NCBI GenBank assembly: GCA_003155275.1
Contig: PMCC01000104.1
Coordinates: forward strand, 35,604 to 43,412
Source of the DNA: Actinomycetota bacterium
GTDB lineage: Bacteria > Actinomycetota > Humimicrobiia > Humimicrobiales > Humimicrobiaceae
Direction of reading: 5' to 3'
DNA: 7,809 bases
Shown here: positions 1 to 5,898 of the stretch, piece after piece
Position numbering within the stretch: position 1 is the stretch's first letter
Layout of the letters: each line of letters starts with the position of its first letter
Notes under the pieces: model-generated
What the model was told of the DNA's origin: nothing
Databases searched by the model: none
What the model saw: only the letters and a program-made list of their open reading frames with translations
Made by a program: the position numbers and the translations under genes

Positions 1-404
1 CACATCACCCTTTTATGCCGCTTCTGGCAGTTATCGCTGCAATAGCCGGGCACAATTGGATGATTTATATTGGTTTTAAAGGTGGTAAGGGATTTTCAAC
101 TCTTGTAGGAGCATTATTTTTTCTTTCGCCTTTGTCTGCGCTTTTTTTATACCTTTACTTTATGCTAGCTGCAATACTGCTGTTTAAGGACATCTATGTA
201 GCTGAGGGTGTTGCGATGTTTTTCTTTGCATTTTTTATGTGGTACAGGGAAAGCAGTTATTATTGGTGCATATTCATGCTGATTGTAACAATTATCTGCA
301 GTTTAAAAAGCCTTAATCTGTACAGGACATATTTTACAGAGGACCGCCGTAAGGTAAGCCCTATATTTAAAAGGATATTTAAGCCCTTTTTTAAAACGGG
401 TTGA
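1..404 (+). CDS. plsY: PlsY-family glycerol-3-phosphate acyltransferase, C-terminal part (5' end outside window)
   Basis: PlsY is an integral membrane enzyme that moves an acyl group from acyl-phosphate to glycerol-3-phosphate, giving lysophosphatidic acid, the first step of phospholipid synthesis. The frame is open to the left edge (reading HHPF before the first Met at 15), so the gene begins upstream; 133 complete codons are visible. The identifying sequence is the glycine-rich glycerol-phosphate-binding motif 2, GHNWMIYIGFKGGKGFST, encoded at about 51-101. Strongly hydrophobic segments follow (about 102-180 and 195-303), then a basic tail ending at TGA 402-404. Motif 1, with its essential Ser and Arg, lies outside the window. 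Motif 3 (303-341) is degenerate: Asn, Arg and Glu can be aligned but the usual His cannot. The protein may be a functional divergent PlsY or a paralogue. nrdR starts 74 nt downstream. The family call is firm; activity is not shown. Confidence 0.86.
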   Translation, partial: HHPFMPLLAVIAAIAGHNWMIYIGFKGGKGFSTLVGALFFLSPLSALFLYLYFMLAAILLFKDIYVAEGVAMFFFAFFMWYRESSYYWCIFMLIVTIICSLKSLNLYRTYFTEDRRKVSPIFKRIFKPFFKTG

Positions 405-429
405 AATAATAGTGGCTAAAAAGTAAAAT
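401..429 (+). promoter_or_regulatory. candidate sigma70-type promoter for nrdR
   Basis: TTGAAA at 401-406 and TAAAAT at 424-429 are separated by exactly 17 bp, and each matches its consensus hexamer at five of six positions. Transcription would start near 436 and give a leader of about 43 nt before the nrdR ATG. The -35 box overlaps the plsY stop codon. The spacer is A+T-rich, so a chance match is possible; no start-site data can be seen here. Confidence 0.38.
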
Positions 430-478
430 GAAAGTCATTATATTAAAAGTAAAAAATAAATTGGAAGGACAGTCTTAA

Positions 479-928
479 ATGAAATGTCCTTTTTGTTCTG
501 TTCCTGATACAAAAGTCATAGATACAAGGCTTTCAGAATCAGAAGGAAGCATAAGGCGCAGGCGTGAGTGCGAAAAATGCGGTAAAAGGTTTACGACTTT
601 TGAGCGGATAGAAAATACCCCTATCGCCGTTATAAAAAAAGAAAATACCAGGGAACCCTTTGATAGGAATAAAATATTGAGCGGCCTTATAAGGGCATGC
701 GTAAAAAGGAACCTAAGCACCTCTATATTGGAAAATCTGGTTGATGAAATAGAGTCGGAAATAAGGAATTTTCATGCAAATGAGATAAGCTCCAAGGAAA
801 TCGGCGATATAGTGCTAAAAAAACTAAAAAGCCTGGACAAAGTGGCGTACATACGGTTTGCTTCTGTCTACAAGCAGTTTGACAGTGTGGAACAGTTTAC
901 AGAAGAGTTATCTGAGCTTAAAGATTAA
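479..928 (+). CDS. nrdR: transcriptional repressor NrdR
   Basis: NrdR is a zinc-ribbon and ATP-cone protein that senses nucleotide pools (ATP/dATP) and represses ribonucleotide reductase genes through paired NrdR boxes. The 149-residue length is typical. The N-terminal zinc ribbon has Cys3, Cys6, Cys31 and Cys34 (MKCPFC...CEKCGKRF), with the basic RRRR stretch at 26-29 expected for DNA binding. The ATP-cone covers about residues 49-139, including VIKKENTREPFDRNKI and VAYIRFASVYKQFDSVEQF. The usual KRPVS is KRNLS here, a mild variation. The start is set by the ATG opening MKCPFC and a strong Shine-Dalgarno GGAAGGA (463-469) 9 nt upstream. A plausible target, nrdJ, lies at the other end of the window on the opposite strand. 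I found no convincing NrdR-box pair in the 74-nt upstream gap, so autoregulation is not supported. Confidence 0.97.
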   Translation: MKCPFCSVPDTKVIDTRLSESEGSIRRRRECEKCGKRFTTFERIENTPIAVIKKENTREPFDRNKILSGLIRACVKRNLSTSILENLVDEIESEIRNFHANEISSKEIGDIVLKKLKSLDKVAYIRFASVYKQFDSVEQFTEELSELKD

Positions 929-952
929 TTAACAAAATAAAGCTATTAAAAA

Positions 953-971
953 AATAAGCGGGCGGCTTATT
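953..971. other. 7-bp perfect inverted repeat (hairpin) 25 nt after nrdR
   Basis: AATAAGC (953-959) and GCTTATT (965-971) form a perfect 7-bp stem with a GGGCG loop. It lies where the first two repeat units meet. On the plus strand, GAAAAG follows rather than a T-run, so it is a poor intrinsic terminator for nrdR. On the minus strand the stem is followed directly by a run of Ts (complement of A948-952), which looks terminator-like, but no minus-strand gene to its right would need one. The stem has only two G-C pairs and could be a by-product of the repeat. Confidence 0.35.
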
Positions 972-1000
972 GAAAAGACAAACATTCAAATTAATATAAT
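970..1000 (+). promoter_or_regulatory. possible promoter upstream of the acyltransferase
   Basis: TTGAAA (970-975) and a perfect TATAAT (995-1000) are separated by 19 bp, slightly longer than optimal. This would give a leader of about 130 nt before the acyltransferase ATG at 1140. A second perfect TATAAT lies at 1112-1117 without a recognisable -35 box. In such A+T-rich DNA either may be chance. Confidence 0.22.
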
Positions 1001-1139
1001 AATAAGAAAGCGTGCTGATAGAAAAAATCCGGAAGACTATTAGAAAGATAAACAGGTGGATTATTAAAAAAATAAGCTTGCGGACACACAAAATATCATT
1101 ATAAATATCAATATAATAAAAAACTCATAATACTAAAAA

Positions 1140-2006
1140 ATGTTAATATACTTTGGCTATAAATTTGTAGAATTCCTGGTTTATATAACACCTTATCCTG
1201 TCACATATTTTATTGCGGATACTACGGCAACAATTTTATTTTTCCTCGGCAAATATGTGGATATTCTTAAAAAAAATGTTTCCCTGGCGCTGGATATAGA
1301 TATTAACGACAAAAAAACTACAATGATTGCCTGGAAAATATATATCAACTGGTATAGGAATATAGCTGATTTTTTAAAACTCCCGCGGTTAAGCAATGAA
1401 AAATTCAAAAAAAGGGTTGAACTTAGAGGGTTGGAAAATCTAAAGGAAGCTTTAAAGAAGGGAAAAGGGGCAGTGCTTTTTTCTGCGCATATGGGTAATT
1501 TTGAATGGGCAGGCTGCAGGATTGCGGTTGAAGGATTTAAAGTAACCGGAGTGGGGTTGGAAAGGCCGTATAAAAGGACCAATCTATTTTTCGAAAACAG
1601 GAGGCGCCCAAGAGGAATGGGGACGATTTATGCAAATAAGAAAGAGCTTAATATATTCAGGATTTTAAAAAATAACGAAACACTTGCGATGCCGACTGAA
1701 TTTGATCCACTAAAGACTGCGAGGGAATACGATTTTTTTAATAAAAAAGCCTACATTCCATCTGGACCTGTAGAACTGGCTTTAAAAACAGGTGCGGAGC
1801 TTATACCAAGTTTCACATGGAGGAAAGACAAATATAACCATTATCACGAAATCTGCGAGCCTTTAAAACTCGAAAGGGACGAAAAAAAATTTGCCGACAG
1901 AAAGGAATTCATAGATTATAATATGAAAAAAATGACTGATGTGCTGGAGAAATATATTAGAGAACATATTGAAGAGTGGGAAATGTTTCATGATATTTGG
2001 GCCTAA
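1140..2006 (+). CDS. LpxL/HtrB-family lysophospholipid acyltransferase
   Basis: The family transfers fatty acyl chains from acyl-ACP or acyl-CoA to lipid A precursors (LpxL/LpxM) or, in actinobacteria, to phosphatidylinositol mannosides, at the inner face of the membrane. The 288 residues are close to the usual length of about 290-310. An N-terminal hydrophobic region (about 3-38) should bind the membrane. The catalytic HX4E motif is at His117-Glu122 in SAHMGNFEWAG. Other family signs are RRRPRGMGTIYANKKEL (154-170), TEFDP (186-190), the VELALKTGAELIPSF stretch (211-225) and a C-terminal EEWEMFHDIW. The acceptor cannot be told from sequence; no other lipid A or PIM gene is in view. An in-frame stop (1134-1136) lies just before the ATG and no other start keeps the N-terminal helix, so 1140 is preferred although no Shine-Dalgarno is visible. 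The Ca2+-ATPase begins 27 nt after the stop, suggesting co-transcription. Confidence 0.9.
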   Translation: MLIYFGYKFVEFLVYITPYPVTYFIADTTATILFFLGKYVDILKKNVSLALDIDINDKKTTMIAWKIYINWYRNIADFLKLPRLSNEKFKKRVELRGLENLKEALKKGKGAVLFSAHMGNFEWAGCRIAVEGFKVTGVGLERPYKRTNLFFENRRRPRGMGTIYANKKELNIFRILKNNETLAMPTEFDPLKTAREYDFFNKKAYIPSGPVELALKTGAELIPSFTWRKDKYNHYHEICEPLKLERDEKKFADRKEFIDYNMKKMTDVLEKYIREHIEEWEMFHDIWA

Positions 2007-2018
2007 AAAGGGCAAACT

Positions 2019-2036
2019 GGAAAGGCAGCAAAATTG
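2019..2036 (+). promoter_or_regulatory. ribosome binding site and TTG start of the Ca2+-ATPase
   Basis: GGAAAGG (2019-2025) sits 8 nt before TTG (2034-2036). The frame is closed upstream by TAA at 2004-2006, with no ATG or GTG between, and the next in-frame Met lies in the first membrane helix (residue 70). The TTG is therefore the only start that keeps the cytoplasmic N-terminal region of the pump. Confidence 0.8.
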
Positions 2037-5000
2037 AAGTTAGTTTTTAACGGCAAGACAGAGATTTTCTGGCATACAAAACAAACTAAAAATATAGAGC
2101 ATGAACTTAAAACAAACATCTTAACCGGCCTTTCAGAAGCAGAAGCCCGGGAGCGTTTGGAAGAAATCGGCCCCAATGAACTTGAGGAAAAGAAAGGGCG
2201 CTCGCCTTTTAAGATCTTTGTGTCACAGTTCAATGATTTCATGATATGGATACTTATCGCCGCGGCGCTGATATCAGGAATAGTAATAAGGGAAGTAACC
2301 GATGCTATAGTAATCCTGGTAATCCTTGTCATTAACTCTGTGCTGGGTTTTGTCCAGGAATACCGTGCCGAGAAAGCCCTTGCGGCGCTTAAGGAACTTG
2401 CGGCCCCCACTGCTCTTATTCTAAGAGGCGGTGTCGAGCAAAATCTTGCTTCAAGAGTAGTCGTCCCGGGTGATATAATAAAGCTCACAGCCGGAGATCT
2501 TGTGCCGGCTGACTGCAGAGTCATAAACCAGGTGAATCTCCAGGCTAATGAATCAATCATTACCGGTGAGTCGCTTCCGGTGGATAAGTCCACGCAAACC
2601 CTTGAAAAAGAAAATCTGCCTCTGGGTGATCGTGTCAATATGCTTTTCAGCGGAACAACAATTACAAAGGGACGGTGCAGCGCAATAGCCACTGGTACAG
2701 GAAAAAATACAGAACTTGGAAAAATTGCAAGCCTTGTACAGTCAAAAGATGAACAGACCCCGCTTCAAAAAGAATTAAAAACCGTCGGTACAAGAATCGG
2801 GATAGTCTGCCTTTCCATAAGCGCCGTAGTTTTTATAGCCGGCATTTTAAAAGGATTTATTGCAATCTCGCAGGGTACAATAACCGCTACCAGGGGAGAC
2901 ATCATTTCTGAAATGTTTCTTGTTGCAGTTGCTCTTGCTGTAGCGTCAATACCCGAAGGCCTGCCTGCAATAGTTACCATATCTCTTGCGCTTGGCGTTC
3001 AAAAAATGGCTAAAAACAATGCAATAGTCAGAAGGTTAAGTTCTGTGGAAACTCTTGGCAGTGTGTCAGTTATATGCACTGATAAAACTGGAACTCTTAC
3101 ACAAAACAAAATGGCCGTAAGAAAAATCTACACCGGGCTTGATGAATACACTGAGTATGAAAACCTTAAAAGAGCCGACAGCCCAATCGCACCGGATGGC
3201 GATGAAAATCAGGACCGGGGTAGAACCGGCGGCGGAATAGACCTTGGCAAAACAGGCGGCCATGAAAGCAAGGTTGATGCGGCCAAGGATATTCATCTTT
3301 ACCAGGGCAATATTGTACCAAAAGACGCTATTTCCTTAAAATTTCTTATAGAAAATGCAGTTTTATGCAATGACGCCTATTATCTTGACAAGGAGAGCCG
3401 CAAGCTTGCAGGTGATCCGACCGAGACTGCACTTATTGAGCTTGGAAGCTTCTACTCTTTGGATAAGGACAGCCTTGAGTTTATGCTCCCTCGGGAATAT
3501 GAGGAACCTTTTGATTCAGTAAGAAAGATGATGTCGACAGTACACCGGATATCTGAAGATTACTTTTTTTCAAAACATGCAAAATTAATTTCCGCTGGCA
3601 GCATCATTTCCACTGACGGACCGGATGGCAGCGAAGAAACTGCTGATACTGACAGAGCGAAGGACAGCCCGGACGCTGCAAAAAGCTCAGCTGTTTTGGG
3701 CAGCAGAAAAGATAACTTGCCAAATATATCCCGGGATGATATGCCTGCAGATATGCCTGAATATATTCTTTTCTGCAAAGGCGCTCCTGAAATAATAGTC
3801 AAAAAATGTACAAAAATCATAAAGGGCAGCAACATAGAAGATTTATCAGATTCTGACAGACATAAAATCTTTCAAATCAATACAATCCTTGCAAATGGCG
3901 CAATGCGAAACCTTGCCTTTGCATTCAAATATATATCTGACTTGCCGGAAGGAAAGAAGATAGAGGAGATTGAAAACGAGCTTATCTTCAATGGAATGGT
4001 AGGTATGATAGATCCGCCAAGGCCCGAAGTATTTGATGCAGTGGCAAAATGTAAAAAAGCCGGTATAAATATCATTATGGTCACCGGTGACCACAAGCTT
4101 ACTGCCAGGGCCATAGGTGAGGAGCTGGGTATTCTTGGAGCAGGTGACAGGATAGTTGACGAAGAAGAATTCAGCAGGATGGCCGAAGGCCAGCTTATCG
4201 GCGAGATTGAAAACATTAAAGTCTTTGCCCGTGTCTCGCCGGTACATAAAGTGGAAATAGTGGAGGCTCTGAAAAAGAGGGACCATATTGTTGCAATGAC
4301 CGGAGATGGAATAAACGATGCGCCTTCACTGAAGAAGGCCGATATTGGGCTTGCAATGGGGATTTCCGGAACAGATGTAAGCAAGGAAGCAAGCGATATG
4401 ATACTTACCGATGATAATTTTGCAACAATAGTCAGGGCAATAAGGGAAGGCAGGGTGATTTATGATAACCTGAAAAAATTTATACTCTTCCTTTTGTCCT
4501 GCAATATGTCTGAGGTTTTGCTTATGTTTATCACCATAGTCTTCGGCAGCTTTATTTTCCGCATGCTTGGACTGGATCCCTTAATGGCTTACCTTCCACT
4601 TCTGCCCGTACAGATTCTCTGGATGAATCTAGTGACAGATGGCTTTCCGGCCCTTGCCCTTGGCATAAACCCTGCAGAACCAAATATAATGGACAGGATA
4701 ATAACAAAAAGGCGGGAAAGGATTTTAAGCAGAAGCAGATTGTTCCAGACTGCCTGGCAGGGGTTGGCGCTGACGCTGGGATCACTTTTTATGTATTTTA
4801 TTGGCCCTATCCTTTTTAACACCCACAACCTTGTGCATGACACGGATGTCTTTCACACATGTGTTTTTTCAACACTCGTTATAACACAACTTCTGCATTC
4901 CTTTAACTTCAGGTTTGAAGAAAAAGGGATTTTCAGGAAGGGCATTTTTGCCAACCGTTTTTTGAACATATCGGTTCTCGCTTCAATTGTCCTGCAGGTG

Positions 5001-5192
5001 GCAATAGTATATGCTCCTTTCCTGCAAAAGGTATTCAGCACCGCAGGGTTAAATATCTACCAGTGGCTTGTTGTTTTGGCCTGTTCTGCTGTACCGGTTC
5101 TAATAATATCCCTGGTTAATGAAATAATAGGAACAGGAAAACGCAAAGCACAAAATAAATTAAGAATTAGTATTATGTCAAAAAACAATTAA
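2034..5192 (+). CDS. P-type Ca2+-transporting ATPase (type II, SERCA/PMR1-like)
   Basis: An ATP-driven cation pump of the plasma membrane that probably expels Ca2+. All P-type landmarks are present in its 1052 residues: actuator TGES (177-180), PEGLP in TM4 (307-311), phosphorylation site DKTGTLT with Asp350, nucleotide-binding KGAPE (582-586), MVTGD (682-686) and hinge TGDGINDAP (756-764). Ten membrane helices fit, near 67-88, 90-107, 253-272, 293-318, 815-840, 853-878, 905-925, 940-958, 975-996 and 1008-1029. Ca2+ ligands known from SERCA are kept in TM5 (Asn824, Glu827) and TM6 (NLVTDG with Asn865, Thr868, Asp869) plus Glu308 of PEGLP; the TM8 Glu is Gln952. Bacterial relatives are usually about 880-920 residues. 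The excess lies largely in two hydrophilic insertions in the N-domain (about 377-428 and 517-574). It starts at TTG and lies between an acyltransferase and an unknown membrane protein. Ca2+ is inferred; Mn2+ is also possible. Confidence 0.95.
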   Translation: MKLVFNGKTEIFWHTKQTKNIEHELKTNILTGLSEAEARERLEEIGPNELEEKKGRSPFKIFVSQFNDFMIWILIAAALISGIVIREVTDAIVILVILVINSVLGFVQEYRAEKALAALKELAAPTALILRGGVEQNLASRVVVPGDIIKLTAGDLVPADCRVINQVNLQANESIITGESLPVDKSTQTLEKENLPLGDRVNMLFSGTTITKGRCSAIATGTGKNTELGKIASLVQSKDEQTPLQKELKTVGTRIGIVCLSISAVVFIAGILKGFIAISQGTITATRGDIISEMFLVAVALAVASIPEGLPAIVTISLALGVQKMAKNNAIVRRLSSVETLGSVSVICTDKTGTLTQNKMAVRKIYTGLDEYTEYENLKRADSPIAPDGDENQDRGRTGGGIDLGKTGGHESKVDAAKDIHLYQGNIVPKDAISLKFLIENAVLCNDAYYLDKESRKLAGDPTETALIELGSFYSLDKDSLEFMLPREYEEPFDSVRKMMSTVHRISEDYFFSKHAKLISAGSIISTDGPDGSEETADTDRAKDSPDAAKSSAVLGSRKDNLPNISRDDMPADMPEYILFCKGAPEIIVKKCTKIIKGSNIEDLSDSDRHKIFQINTILANGAMRNLAFAFKYISDLPEGKKIEEIENELIFNGMVGMIDPPRPEVFDAVAKCKKAGINIIMVTGDHKLTARAIGEELGILGAGDRIVDEEEFSRMAEGQLIGEIENIKVFARVSPVHKVEIVEALKKRDHIVAMTGDGINDAPSLKKADIGLAMGISGTDVSKEASDMILTDDNFATIVRAIREGRVIYDNLKKFILFLLSCNMSEVLLMFITIVFGSFIFRMLGLDPLMAYLPLLPVQILWMNLVTDGFPALALGINPAEPNIMDRIITKRRERILSRSRLFQTAWQGLALTLGSLFMYFIGPILFNTHNLVHDTDVFHTCVFSTLVITQLLHSFNFRFEEKGIFRKGIFANRFLNISVLASIVLQVAIVYAPFLQKVFSTAGLNIYQWLVVLACSAVPVLIISLVNEIIGTGKRKAQNKLRISIMSKNN

Positions 5193-5242
5193 GATATGGT
5201 ATTTTAAATTTTATAAAACGATTAAGTTTTAAGGGGTGTAAA

Positions 5243-5878
5243 ATGAATGGCAAAAGAGTATTTGTCAATATCCTTTCTCTTATCCTTATAGTTTTCGGGA
5301 TTGCGGGCAGTGTGTTTTCCATTGTTTTTATGAAAAAAATAAATCTTTTTACCGGTAATGTAAAACAGATTGAAAATATAAACACTTCTTTAAAAAGTGG
5401 ATTTGAGTCTATTACAGTAATTGCAAAAAACACTGGTAATGCAACTGAGAATATGGCTGCAAGCATTAAAAGCGCCCGCCTTTCCCTGGAAGCTGCTTCC
5501 GGAACTGCTGCTTCTTCCGCTGACGCAATATATTCAATATCCAAGCTTACAGATTTTAACATACTTGGGTTTAAACCAATGGCAGAAACCGGCCAGTACT
5601 TTAACCAGATAGGCGATGACCTGAAAACATTGTCAGTAAGCATACTTGCCACAGCTGAAGCTCTAAAGACAAATGAAGAAGATTTATCCAGAATAGGCAC
5701 AAATTTTAAAGATGTTACTTTACAACTCAATACAATCTCGGGTGAAATCAGCCATACTGTTTCCATAGTTGTCCAGGATAATGTTTTAAATCTCATAAAT
5801 ATACTGACAATTTATATTACAGTCCTGCATTTCATGTTTATACTAATCGGGCTTTCACTGATGCTTGTTGCAAAATAG
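5243..5878 (+). CDS. unrecognised membrane protein with a helix at each end and a long helical middle
   Basis: I do not recognise a family. The 211-residue product has a membrane helix at about 7-29 (VNILSLILIVFGIAGSVFSI), a middle of about 150 residues, and a second membrane helix at about 184-209 ending one residue before the stop. The middle looks mostly alpha-helical and coiled-coil-like: Ala/Ser-rich around 72-100, then a short break (FNILGFKPMAETG, 105-117), then regular spacing of hydrophobic residues among Asp, Glu, Asn and Lys. It has no cysteine, zinc site or enzyme motif. The shape recalls sensor or scaffold proteins, but no HAMP or signalling domain is visible. The side of the membrane holding the middle is unclear because both flanks of helix 1 are basic. 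The ATG has a good Shine-Dalgarno AAGGGGTG (5231-5238). It starts 50 nt after the Ca2+-ATPase stop, so co-transcription is likely. Its end faces nrdJ with a 20-nt gap and no evident terminator. Confidence 0.87.
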   Translation: MNGKRVFVNILSLILIVFGIAGSVFSIVFMKKINLFTGNVKQIENINTSLKSGFESITVIAKNTGNATENMAASIKSARLSLEAASGTAASSADAIYSISKLTDFNILGFKPMAETGQYFNQIGDDLKTLSVSILATAEALKTNEEDLSRIGTNFKDVTLQLNTISGEISHTVSIVVQDNVLNLINILTIYITVLHFMFILIGLSLMLVAK

Positions 5879-5898
5879 GGTTAATATTTATAACAATA

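Larger units (their letters stand above)
943..1084 (+). repeat. degenerate ~24-nt tandem repeat in the nrdR-acyltransferase spacer
   Basis: The 211-nt spacer 929-1139 has no convincing gene but contains related units. TATTAAAAAAATAAGC occurs exactly at 944-959 and at 1062-1077, and both copies continue as two variable bases then GCGG, giving 20 of 22 identities. A third copy at 1038-1059 matches the 944 copy at 17 of 22 positions, and all five differences are transitions. Weaker copies begin near 968, 992 and 1017. Spacing is 24 nt for 944/968/992 and for 1038/1062, and about 21-25 nt between. Because 24 nt is eight codons, translation gives a periodic basic pattern (AIKKISGR, LIEKTNIQ, then LIEKIRK, TIRKINRW, IIKKISLR), with a frame change near 1005-1015. 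This could be a decayed coding repeat or a non-coding tandem repeat. A GTG frame at 1012-1104 (30 codons) covers the second half, but I see no good ribosome site. Confidence 0.5.

Noticed and set aside
405..478. NrdR-box pair upstream of nrdR
   Set aside because: No two sequences resemble the palindromic ACACWATATATWGWGT-type box at suitable spacing.
943..1084. CRISPR array
   Set aside because: Copies are tandem and degenerate with no unique spacers of constant length between them, and there is no cas gene in the window.
1012..1104. A 30-codon GTG frame (VLIEKIRKTIRKINRW...) within the repeat region
   Set aside because: It has no convincing ribosome site, starts with GTG, and its periodic basic sequence is explained by the 24-nt repeat. 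I kept it as part of the repeat finding rather than calling a gene.
2003..2692. Long minus-strand open frame over the 5' part of the Ca2+-ATPase
   Set aside because: The plus-strand protein has P-type ATPase motifs throughout. The antisense frame has no recognisable domain and is Ser/Arg/Ile-rich as expected of a complement translation. The same reasoning removes minus-strand frames at 3560-3835, 3846-4286, 3872-4384 and 5173-5796.
5193..5242. Terminator or attenuator between the Ca2+-ATPase and the two-helix protein gene
   Set aside because: The only inverted repeat seen (AAAAC/GTTTT near 5216-5231) is short and A+T-only apart from one pair, and no T-run follows. It is too weak to call.
5879..5898. 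Bidirectional terminator between the converging genes
   Set aside because: The 20-nt gap has only a 5-bp A+T stem (ATATT/AATAT), with no G-C-rich stem and no T-runs.
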